DNA from: Thiohalobacter thiocyanaticus
GTDB taxonomy: Bacteria > Pseudomonadota > Gammaproteobacteria > Thiohalobacterales > Thiohalobacteraceae
DNA length: 64,000 bases
NCBI RefSeq assembly: GCF_003932505.1
Contig: NZ_QZMU01000001.1
Coordinates: forward strand, 124,001 to 188,000
Direction: 5' to 3'
Below the pieces are notes generated by a model, which saw nothing but the letters and a program-made list of their open reading frames with translations, was not told where the DNA came from and ran no database searches. Made by a program: the position numbers and the translations under genes. Numbering within the stretch: the stretch's first letter is position 1; each line of letters opens with the position of its first letter. This document shows positions 56,975 through 64,000 of this stretch, one piece after another.

Positions 56975-57562
56975 ATGCCTTCAATCAACACCGTCATCAA
57001 GCAACTTGGAGACACCTATCTCACCATCGCCGATTACCACAACTCCAAGGGGGTCTGGGTACGTATCGTCAAGAATGGTGAACTGCTCGAACCGGCATTC
57101 TTTTCCCTGGCCCAGTACGGGTCCTTCGACAAGGCCAAGAAGGCCGCGATCCGCTATCGCAATCAGCTGGTGCGCAAGTACAACGTCATCCCCCGCAAGC
57201 TGCGCGCCGCCGGCCCCTACGCCAACTACCGCGAGGCCGATCCGCGCAACTTCACCGGCGTGGTCGGCGTCGGCCTCCAGCTGCACGAGAAGGACGGCTA
57301 TTATCATGCCACCTGGAAGGCCCAGTGGTATCGCAAGGACACCGGCCTCAAGACCCGCAGCCTGTCGATCGCCAAACACGGCTACAAGACGGCCTTCCGT
57401 ACCCTGGTCAAAAAGCGCTACGAGGAAACCGGCCAGGACGTCAAGCGCCTGCCCGGCGCCCCCGACCGCAAGGCCATGGCGGCCCACCTCAGGGAACGTC
57501 TGGGCCCACAGTGGCGCAGCTTGATCAGCCCGAAGTGGGATCAGTGGTGGGACGGGCGTTGA
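56975..57562 (+). CDS. AP2-like DNA-binding domain protein (tandem)
   Basis: 195 residues. The second half (about 88-150) has AP2/ERF-like features: NFTGVVGVGLQLHEKDGYYHATWKAQWY, then LKTRSLSIAKHGYKTAFRTLVKKRYEE, i.e. G-V-x-G, Y-x-A-x-W and a final helix beginning at the Gly-Tyr-Lys-Thr-Ala-Phe. The first half (about 10-70, GDTYLTIADYHNSKGVWVRIVKNGE ... SLAQYGSFDKAKKAAIRYRNQLVRKY) is a diverged repeat of the same pattern. No endonuclease domain, although bacterial AP2 domains usually ride on HNH homing enzymes. Own promoter and terminator, no partner. Likely a DNA-binding regulator; targets unknown. Confidence 0.75.
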   Translation: MPSINTVIKQLGDTYLTIADYHNSKGVWVRIVKNGELLEPAFFSLAQYGSFDKAKKAAIRYRNQLVRKYNVIPRKLRAAGPYANYREADPRNFTGVVGVGLQLHEKDGYYHATWKAQWYRKDTGLKTRSLSIAKHGYKTAFRTLVKKRYEETGQDVKRLPGAPDRKAMAAHLRERLGPQWRSLISPKWDQWWDGR

Positions 57563-57587
57563 CCCCGACCTGAAACGCCCCAAACAG

Positions 57588-57618
57588 AAACGGCCTGTCA
57601 TTCTACAGGCCGTTTTTT
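57588..57618 (+). terminator. Intrinsic terminator after the AP2-like gene
   Basis: Stem AAACGGCCTGT / ACAGGCCGTTT with loop CATTCT, ending in six T. Confidence 0.9.
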
Positions 57619-57644
57619 ATGTTAGGGATGTTCTGACTCCTCTT

Positions 57645-57715
57645 CGTCATCCCGGCGAAGGCCGGGATCCAGACACAGCTGCGGTCACTGGATTCCCGCC
57701 TTCGCGGGAATGACG
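57645..57715. repeat. GTCATCCCGGCG-type palindromic repeat
   Basis: CGTCATCCCGGCGAAGGCCG left arm and the matching GGATTCCCGCCTTCGCGGGAATGACG right half. Same family as 36976-37045 and 47336-47408. Confidence 0.8.
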
Positions 57716-57788
57716 GCGTCTTTAGTACGCAGGCCTGGATAAGTGCAGCTTTCCCGGCACATCCGGGTTTACAGGCTCCACCTCTACC

Positions 57789-60700
57789 CTACGATTCCTG
57801 CGGGCGTTCGTCCGGCAGCGCCTCGGCCGCCTCCTTCTGCGCCGCGGCCTGGTGATCGCGCGCCAGCAGCAGATAGACCGCCGGCACCACGAACAGGGTG
57901 AACAGGGTACCGATGCCCAGACCGGTGGCGATCACCATGCCGATATGCAGGCGGCTGACCGCACCGGGGCCGGCGGCGAGCAGCAGCGGCAGCATGGCCA
58001 TGACCATGGCCAGCGTGGTCATGATGATCGGCCGCAGGCGGATGGCGGCGGCCTGCTCCACCGCCTCGCGCCGCGAGAGTTTGTCCCGTATCTGCAACTG
58101 GTTGGCGAATTCCACGATCAGGATGCCGTTCTTGGCAATCAGGCCGATCAGGGTGATCAGACCGACCTGGGTATAGATGTTGACCGTCGCCCCGCCGATC
58201 CCCAGGGTCATGAAGATCAGCGCCCCGGCGATCGACATCGGCACCGAGACCAGGATGATCACCGGGTCGCGCCAGCTCTCGAACTGGGCCGCCAGCACCA
58301 GATAGATCACCAGGATGGACATGAAGAAGGTGAGTATCAGTGCGCTGCCCTGCTGGGTGAACTGGCGCGACATGCCGGTGTAGTCCCAGCCGAAGTTGCG
58401 CGGGAACTCCTCGGCAGCGATGCTCTCCAGCCGGTTGAGTGCGCCTCCGAGGGTCACGCCCGGGGCCATCACGCCCTGCACGGTCACGGCATTGAGCTGC
58501 TGATGCTGGGTACGCTGGCTGGGCTGGACCCGCTCCTCCAGGCTGACGAAGGAGGCCAGCGGCACCATCTCCCCGGACGCGGCCGGGATGTAGTACTGCT
58601 TCAGGTCCCCCGGCTCGAGCCGGAACTCGCGCGCCACCTGCGGGATGACCTTGTAGCTGCGCCCCTCCAGGTTGAAGCGGTTGACATAGCCGCCGCCGAG
58701 CAGGGTACCGAGATTGGCGGCGATATCCTGCATGCGGATACCCAGGTCCGCCGCCCGGTCGCGGTCGATGACCAGATTGACCCGCGGCCGGGTGAACTCG
58801 ACCGTCTTCTGCAGGAAGACGAAATCACCCGACTGCATGGCCTGCCCGATCAGGGTGTCGGCCACCTGGTCCAGCTGCTCGTAGCCGGCGTCGGTGGTGA
58901 TCACGAACTGCACCGGCAGCCCACCGCCCGAACCGGGCAGACTGGGGCGCGGGAACACCGCGGTCTGGAACCCGGCAATGCCCGCCAGTTTGCCCTGGAC
59001 CTCCGGCTGGACCTGCATCTGCGAGCGCCCGCGCTGTGTCGGCGGCTCCATCTTGAAACCGCCGAACACGGTGCTGGTATCCCGGCCGAAGCCGAGGATC
59101 AGAAAGCTCTCGTGATACTCCGGAATGGCTTCGAAAGCCTCCACGATCTGGCGGGTATAGATCTCGTTGTACTCCAGCGTGGCGGTCTGGGGCGCGCGCG
59201 CCTGGAAGAACAGGATGCTCTGATCCTCGGTCGGGGCCAGCTCGTTCGGGGTGGTGACGAACATGAAATAGATACTCACCAGGATCACCCCGGCGAAGGT
59301 CAGCACCACCGGCAGATAGCTGAGCGCCCCGTGCAGGCGGCGCTGGTAGGCATCGGCCAGCCAGTTGAAGAAGCGCTCCACCCGCTGCTCGAAGCGTCCG
59401 GGCCTGGCCATGCGGCTTGAGCACGCGCGAGGAGATCATGGGCGAAAGCGTCAGTGCCACCACGCCGGAGATAAGCACGGCACCGGCCAGGGCGAAGGCG
59501 AACTCGGTGAACAAGGGTGCCCACCAGGCCGCCCATGAAACCGATCGGGGCATAGACGGCCACCAGGGTGGTGGTCATGGCGATGATGGGCAGGGCCAGT
59601 TCGCGCGCGCCCTTGAGTGCGGCCTGGACGCGGCTCTCGCCCTCCTCGATGTGACGGTGCACGTTCTCCACCACGATGATGGCGTCGTCGACCACCAGGC
59701 CGATGGCCAGCACCAGTGCCAGCAGCGTCAGCAGGTTCACGGAAAAGCCCAGCATCAGCATGATGATGCCGGCCCCGATCAATGACAGCGGCACGGCCAC
59801 GGCCGGCACGATCGCCGCCCGGATCGAGCCCAGGGTGAGGAAGATGATCACCAGCACGATGATCACCGCCTCGCCGATGGTCTTGAACACCTCGTTGATG
59901 GAATCCTCGATGAACACACTGGCGTCGTAGGGAATGTGCGCCTGCAGGCCCTCGGGCATCTGGCTGCGGATCTCCGGCATGGCGTCACGCACCCGCTTCG
60001 CCACATCCAGGGGATTGGCCCCCGGCGCCTGCTCGATGCCGATGAAGATGGCCGGCTTGCCCTTGTACCAGTTGGTGGAATTGTAATCCTCGGCGCCCAG
60101 TTCGGGGACGGCGATGTCGCCCAGCCGCACCAGCTCGCCATCCTCGGAACGCACCACCAGATCACGGAAATCCTGCACCTGGCTGATATCGGTATTGGCA
60201 CCCAGGTCGATGGCGACATAGGCGCCCTTGGACTGGCCGACCGCCGCGAGATAATTGTTCTCGCGCAGTACCTCGGCCACCGCCTGGGCCGAGACGCCCA
60301 GCGCGGCCATGCGCTGCGGATTCAGCCAGATACGCATGGCGAAGATCTTGTTCCCGAGCAGCTCCGCCTTGGCCACGCCCGGCAGGGCCTGCAGCTTGGG
60401 CTGCACCACCCGGAGCAGATAGTCGGTGATCTGCGAGGGGGCCATCTCCTCGCTGTAGAAGGCCATGTACATCAGCGCGGTGGTATCCCCGGTGGTGGAA
60501 TCGATCACCGGATCCTCGGCCTCAGCCGGGAGCACATTGCGCTGACTGGCCACCTTGGCCTGGATCTCGGCCACGGCGGCGTTGGCGTCGTAATTGAGCT
60601 CCATGTGGGCCTCGATCACCGATACCCCCTGGGTGCTGCGCGCGGACAGGTAATCGATGCCGTTGGCCTCGGCGATCGCCTGCTGCAGCGGGGTGGTGAT

Positions 60701-60889
60701 GAAGCCCTTGACCAGCTCGGAACTGGCGCCCGGATAGGTGGTGGTCACGGTGACCACGGTGTTCTGCGTCTCCGGATACTGGCGCACCTCCAGCAGGGCC
60801 AGGGAACGCAGGCCGATGACCAGGATCAGCAGGCTGACCACGCTGGCCAGCACCGGACGGTGGATGAAGATATCGGTAAAGCGCTTCAT
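57789..60889 (-). CDS. RND efflux permease, two frameshifts
   Basis: Repaired length 1032 residues, standard for an inner-membrane HAE1-type RND pump (AcrB/MexF-like). First membrane helix PVLASVVSLLILVIGLRSLALLEVRQYPETQ; porter domains; TM4 LALVLAIGLVVDDAIIVVENVHRH with the proton-relay Asp pair near 405; TM10 IGLIAKNGILIVEFANQ with the relay Lys near 936. Frame breaks: an extra T at about 59515 (CCCTTGTTC for CCCTGTTC) and an extra G at about 59402 (CAGGCCC for CAGCCC). Both are +1 insertions in short runs. Overlaps the adaptor gene (ATGA). An outer-membrane channel gene is not in the window. Confidence 0.9.
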
Positions 60890-61983
60890 TTACCCATCTC
60901 GCCGGTCATCTCGGCCGAGTTGTCGATGGTCACGGCCTGACCGTTGCGCAGCTTGACCTGGCCGGCGCTGACCACCCGGTCGCCGGCCTCCAGGCCGCGG
61001 GTGATACTGATGCGACCGTCGCGCACCTCGCCGGTCTGCACCTGACGGGTCTGGACCACCAGGCTGCCGTCATCCTGCTCCTGGATCAGGTACACGCTGC
61101 TGCCATAGGGGTTGTAGATGACGGCCTGACGCGGCAGGGTCAGGACCTTCTCTATCTCGGGCAGCCAGACCTCGACCTCGGCGAACATACCCGGGCGCAG
61201 GCGCAGGTCGGGATTGGGCAGGGTCGCGCGCACCCGGATCTGGCGCGAGCCCTGGTCGATACGCGACTCAAGCGCGCTGAGTGTGCCTTCGAAGATCTCG
61301 TCGGGATAGGCCTGCACCCCGAGCGTCACGGTCTGGCCCGGCTCGAGCTGGTCCAGATAGCGTTCCGGGAGACTGAAATCGGCATAGACCGGATCCAGCG
61401 CCTGCAGGGTCACGACCGGATCGCCCGGAGTGAGGTACTGGCCCACGTCCACCCGGCGGATACCCAGGCGGCCGGCAAAGGGCGCGCGCAGGCTCATCTT
61501 CTGCAGCCGTGCCCGTTGCGCGGCCACGGCGGCGGTGGCCTCGTCCAGACCGGCGCGGGCCGCGTCCAGATCGGACTGGGAGACACTGTTCTCGCGCCGC
61601 AGCCGCTGGTTGCGCTCGAACTGCAGTTGCGCCAGCTTGCGCTGCGCCACCAGCCCCTCGAGCATGGCGCGGTCCACGCTGGCATCGAGTTGCAGGAGTA
61701 CCTGCCCGGCCTCGGCCGCTTCACCCGATTCGAACCCCAGCGATTCCACCACGCCGGCGACCTCGATGGTCATATCGATGCCCTGGGAGGCGGTCAGGCT
61801 GCCCACGGCGCTGAGCTTCGGCTGCCACTGCGCGCGCTCGACCTGCGCCGCGGCCACCGTCGCCGGCGGCTGGGGCTGGGAGGCCTGCTCGGCCATCTTC
61901 TGCATCTGCAGGTATTTCCAGCCGAAGATGCCGCCGAACAGCACGGCCAGCAGCAGCAGGACAATGATCAGTCGCTTGATCAC
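60886..61983 (-). CDS. RND efflux periplasmic adaptor (membrane fusion protein)
   Basis: 365 residues. N-terminal anchor (LIIVLLLLAVLFGGIFGWKYLQMQKM), lipoyl halves (GVVESLGFESGEAAEAGQVLLQLDAS and MSLRAPFAGRLGIRRVDVGQYLTPGDPVV), an alpha-hairpin between them (VAQRKLAQLQFERNQRLRRENSVSQSDLDAARAGLDEA), beta-barrel and membrane-proximal domains. Links the RND pump to an outer-membrane channel. Divergent from tetR with the palindromic operator between. Confidence 0.93.
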   Translation of the reverse strand: MIKRLIIVLLLLAVLFGGIFGWKYLQMQKMAEQASQPQPPATVAAAQVERAQWQPKLSAVGSLTASQGIDMTIEVAGVVESLGFESGEAAEAGQVLLQLDASVDRAMLEGLVAQRKLAQLQFERNQRLRRENSVSQSDLDAARAGLDEATAAVAAQRARLQKMSLRAPFAGRLGIRRVDVGQYLTPGDPVVTLQALDPVYADFSLPERYLDQLEPGQTVTLGVQAYPDEIFEGTLSALESRIDQGSRQIRVRATLPNPDLRLRPGMFAEVEVWLPEIEKVLTLPRQAVIYNPYGSSVYLIQEQDDGSLVVQTRQVQTGEVRDGRISITRGLEAGDRVVSAGQVKLRNGQAVTIDNSAEMTGEMGK

Positions 61984-62057
61984 GGCATCACCTCATTTCC
62001 GGAACCGGCGCGGCCGCATGCAGCGGACACGCATGAAGGCAGCTATTCTGGCTGAAT

Positions 62058-62078
62058 TGGACTGGACGGTCCAGTCCA
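62058..62078. promoter_or_regulatory. 21-bp perfect palindromic operator
   Basis: Arms TGGACTGGAC and GTCCAGTCCA separated by one G, between the divergent adaptor gene (start 61983) and tetR (start 62129). Position and symmetry are typical of a TetR operator controlling both directions. A weak promoter-like pair (TTGGAC ... CTGTAA) for tetR overlaps it. Confidence 0.8.
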
Positions 62079-62128
62079 GATCTGTAAAAATTCCTGTCAT
62101 CTTCCCTGACCCTGATGATCTGGCCCGC

Positions 62129-62758
62129 ATGTCCACCGACCACGCCTCCCGCTGCCCGCCGGCCCCGAACGAAAAACAGCAGGCCATCATCCAGGCCGCC
62201 ACTGCCATATTCCTGGAACAGGGCTATGACCAGGCCAGCATGGAACAGATCGCCCGCGCCGCCGGGGTGGCCAAGCAGACCATCTACAACCAGTTCGGCA
62301 ACAAGGAGGCCCTGTTCCGCGCCATCGTCACCCAGCGCTGCAGCGAGCTGCTGGATACGCTGCTGGGCTCGGCGCCGGATGAGAACGGAATCGAGCAGAT
62401 CCTGACGCGCTTTGCCACCGCCCTGCTGGATATCCTGCTGGAACCCTCGGCGCTGGCCCTGCACCGGCTGATCGTGGCCGAGAGCCGGCGCCTGCCACGC
62501 GTCGGCCGGCTCTATTACGAATCCGGCCCGCAACGGGGCAACCAGCGTCTGGCCCGGTATCTCCAGGCCCAGTGCGAGCGCGGTGTACTGACCATAGACG
62601 ACCCGGAACTGGCCGCGCAGCAGTTCACCGGCGCCCTGCTCGGCTCACTGCGCACCCGCGCCCTGGTCCTAGATGAACCGGTCCCGCAGGTCGAGATCGA
62701 CAAGGTGGTGCGGCACACGGTCCAGTGCTTCCTGGCGCTGCACAGAACGCAGCGCTGA
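62129..62758 (+). CDS. TetR-family repressor of the RND pump
   Basis: 209 residues. N-terminal TetR helix-turn-helix (KQQAIIQAATAIFLEQGYDQASMEQIARAAGVAKQTIYNQFGNKEALFRAIV, about 15-66). The C-terminal domain (LLEPSALALHRLIVAESRRLPRVGRLYYESGP) is of the AcrR/TetR_C type that binds hydrophobic effectors. Divergent from the adaptor-permease operon with the operator at 62058-62078, so likely its local repressor. The stop is followed within four bases by MITE copy 2. Confidence 0.92.
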   Translation: MSTDHASRCPPAPNEKQQAIIQAATAIFLEQGYDQASMEQIARAAGVAKQTIYNQFGNKEALFRAIVTQRCSELLDTLLGSAPDENGIEQILTRFATALLDILLEPSALALHRLIVAESRRLPRVGRLYYESGPQRGNQRLARYLQAQCERGVLTIDDPELAAQQFTGALLGSLRTRALVLDEPVPQVEIDKVVRHTVQCFLALHRTQR

Positions 62759-62761
62759 TCC

Positions 62762-63026
62762 AGTGGTCCATGCGGGAAGTTCGGTAACGCTCAGCCGGCC
62801 CACAAGCCAGTTTGGCAAGGCGCGCGAACGCAGGACTGGCCGTAGCCAATTCAAGTGAGCGCAACACAGTCAAACCGGCTTGTGGGCCGGCCCGAAGGGA
62901 GCCTCGCAAATGGGCCAATCCAGCGTTGCACTTCTTGGAAAGGGCGCGCCATTCCCTGCGAAGTGCGCCTTGTCCTGGCCCATTTGCGAGACTCTGAGCA
63001 TTACCGAACTTCCCACATGGCCCACT
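62762..63026. mobile_element. MITE-like element, copy 2 (265 bp)
   Basis: Same architecture as 51055-51321: 33-bp terminal inverted repeats, two internal hairpin arms and no coding capacity. It is 2 bp shorter (GTATAG to GTAG). In the second arm both strands changed together (AAATAGG to AAATGGG, and CCTATTT to CCCATTT), keeping the pair. The right edge is followed by TA; the left flank is CA, so a TA duplication is not exact here. It lies between tetR and the SLC13 gene, on the promoter side of the latter. Confidence 0.88.
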
Positions 63027-63050
63027 AGCGCCACGCGCTGCATGCCATCC

Positions 63051-63079
63051 CTGTCAATCCGCCGCCCGGCTGGTAGAAT
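63051..63079 (+). promoter_or_regulatory. Promoter-like sequence for the SLC13 gene
   Basis: CTGTCA (63051-63056), 17-bp spacer, TAGAAT (63074-63079), just outside MITE copy 2. Confidence 0.5.
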
Positions 63080-63117
63080 TACGCGTCTTTGTGCCAGCCG
63101 AATCCCAAGGTGTGAGC

Positions 63118-64000
63118 GTGACTGAAACCCTGAGCCTGAACAAGAAACAGATCGTGGCAGCCATCCTGTTCCTGGCGGCGGGTGTCTATATCGCCGGCGT
63201 CGTGCCCACGGTGGAGATCGCCTGGGTCAGCGCCTTCCTGCTGTTCACCATTTTCCTGTTCGCCTTCGAGGTGGTCGAGGTCGATGTCGCCGCCGTCACC
63301 GTCATGGTGCTGCTCGGACTGAGCGCGCTGTTCGCGCCCCTGATGGGTCTGGAGCAGGGCCTGGTGGATCCCAACAACCTGTTCAACGGCTTTGCCAGTA
63401 ACGCGGTGATCTCCATCATCGCGGTCATGATCATCGGCGCGGGCCTGGACCGCACCGGCATCATGACCCAGGTCGCCGGCTTCATCCTGCGCGTCGGCGG
63501 CTCCACCGAGGCCCGTGTGATCCCGCTGATCTCGGGCACGGTGGGGGTGATCTCGAGCTTCATGCAGAACGTGGGCGCGGCCGCCCTGTTCCTGCCGGTG
63601 GTCTCGCGTATCTCCGCCCGCACCGGCCTGCCCATGTCGCGCCTGCTCATGCCCATGGGCTTCTGCGCCATCCTCGGCGGCACCATGACCATGGTCGGCT
63701 CCAGTCCGGTGATCCTGCTCAACGACCTGCTGCTCACTTCCAACAAGACCCTGCCGCCCGACCAGCAGATGGACACCTTCGGTCTGTTCGCCATCACGCC
63801 CATCGGTATCGCCCTGGTGAGCACCGGCGTGATCTATTTCATTCTGGCCGGACGCTTCGTACTGCCCACTCAGACAACCGCCGGCGAGGAAGGCCGTAGC
63901 CGTGGCGAGGACACCAAGCAGTATTTCCAGGAGGTCTACGGCGTGGGCTACGACGTCATCGAGGTCGAGGTCCCCGACAGCAGCCCGCTGGTGGGCGCGG
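63118..64000 (+). CDS. SLC13/DASS-family permease, cut by the window end
   Basis: 294 residues are visible. GTG start at 63118 (MTETLSLNKKQ) with AAGG upstream; GTG 63112 is also possible. Membrane helices from QIVAAILFLAAGVYIAGVVP on; the family region NNLFNGFASNAVISIIAVMIIGAGLDRTG, then the SNT/QN-type loop SFMQNVGAAALFLPVVSRIS near 140 and ILGGTMTMVGSSPVILLNDLLL. The last visible part (GYDVIEVEVPDSSPLVGA) starts a cytoplasmic TrkA_C-like domain, as in SLC13 proteins with RCK_C modules. Sodium- or proton-coupled dicarboxylate or sulfate transport is likely; the substrate is not set. Confidence 0.9.
   Translation, partial: MTETLSLNKKQIVAAILFLAAGVYIAGVVPTVEIAWVSAFLLFTIFLFAFEVVEVDVAAVTVMVLLGLSALFAPLMGLEQGLVDPNNLFNGFASNAVISIIAVMIIGAGLDRTGIMTQVAGFILRVGGSTEARVIPLISGTVGVISSFMQNVGAAALFLPVVSRISARTGLPMSRLLMPMGFCAILGGTMTMVGSSPVILLNDLLLTSNKTLPPDQQMDTFGLFAITPIGIALVSTGVIYFILAGRFVLPTQTTAGEEGRSRGEDTKQYFQEVYGVGYDVIEVEVPDSSPLVGA

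Overview
The window is about 64 kb of GC-rich (roughly two-thirds GC by eye), densely coded bacterial chromosome. Gene content and order fit a gammaproteobacterium close to the sulfur-oxidising Chromatiales. Supporting points are the rimP-nusA-infB-rbfA-truB-rpsO-pnp operon, zipA between smc and ligA, yoaA next to tsaB, dksA next to gluQ, a UB2H-type PBP1b, DsrE2-like and periplasmic DsrE proteins, a DUF4202 protein, and two carbon-metabolism genes common in autotrophs (D-ribulokinase-like kinase and CbbY-like phosphatase). No rRNA, tRNA, CRISPR array, phage or transposase gene was seen. Species cannot be named from this.

Layout. 1-4.0 kb: decayed tetR, then a promoter driving an unknown gene and dsrE2, a DUF4202 gene and three small minus-strand genes. 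4.1-10.4 kb (minus): yoaA-tsaB, an unknown protein, mrcB (PBP1b) and a TPR lipoprotein. 10.5-17.7 kb: VTT membrane protein plus a phosphatase/EEP fusion, facing a VWA protein with a membrane coiled-coil partner, then a thiopurine methyltransferase. 18.0-24.0 kb: glcDEF-mqo-ldt operon (quinone-linked hydroxy-acid oxidation plus an L,D-transpeptidase) and an Lpp-like lipoprotein. 24.1-34.2 kb (minus): second L,D-transpeptidase, PilZ, DUF1631, ligA, zipA, smc. 34.4-47.2 kb: queF, D-ribulokinase, cysZ, aminotransferase/cbbY, dksA-gluQ, dsrE, acs, double receiver, beta-propeller protein, membrane protein. 47.2-56.5 kb (minus): the transcription/translation operon behind a strong promoter and a leader with two terminator-like hairpins. 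57-64 kb: a standalone AP2-like protein, an RND pump with its TetR regulator and palindromic operator, and an SLC13 permease cut by the window end.

Two things stand out. First, intergenic space is full of mobile-looking palindromic repeats. They include two 265-267 bp copies of a MITE-like element with 33-bp terminal inverted repeats and two internal hairpin arms; one copy lies inside the rbfA-truB gap and supplies the rbfA stop codon. Second, about a dozen or more single-base indels, mostly insertions, break seven genes (tetR, dsrE2, DUF4202, phosphatase/EEP, the VWA partner, glcD, the RND permease), while all long housekeeping genes are intact. These may be sequencing errors or real decay; the sequence alone cannot decide. 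I found no clear new defence or mobile system. The best candidates for new biology are the MITE-like element, the tandem AP2-like protein, DksA with a histone-H1-like tail, the phosphatase/EEP fusion beside a VTT protein, and the attenuator-like leader of the nusA operon.
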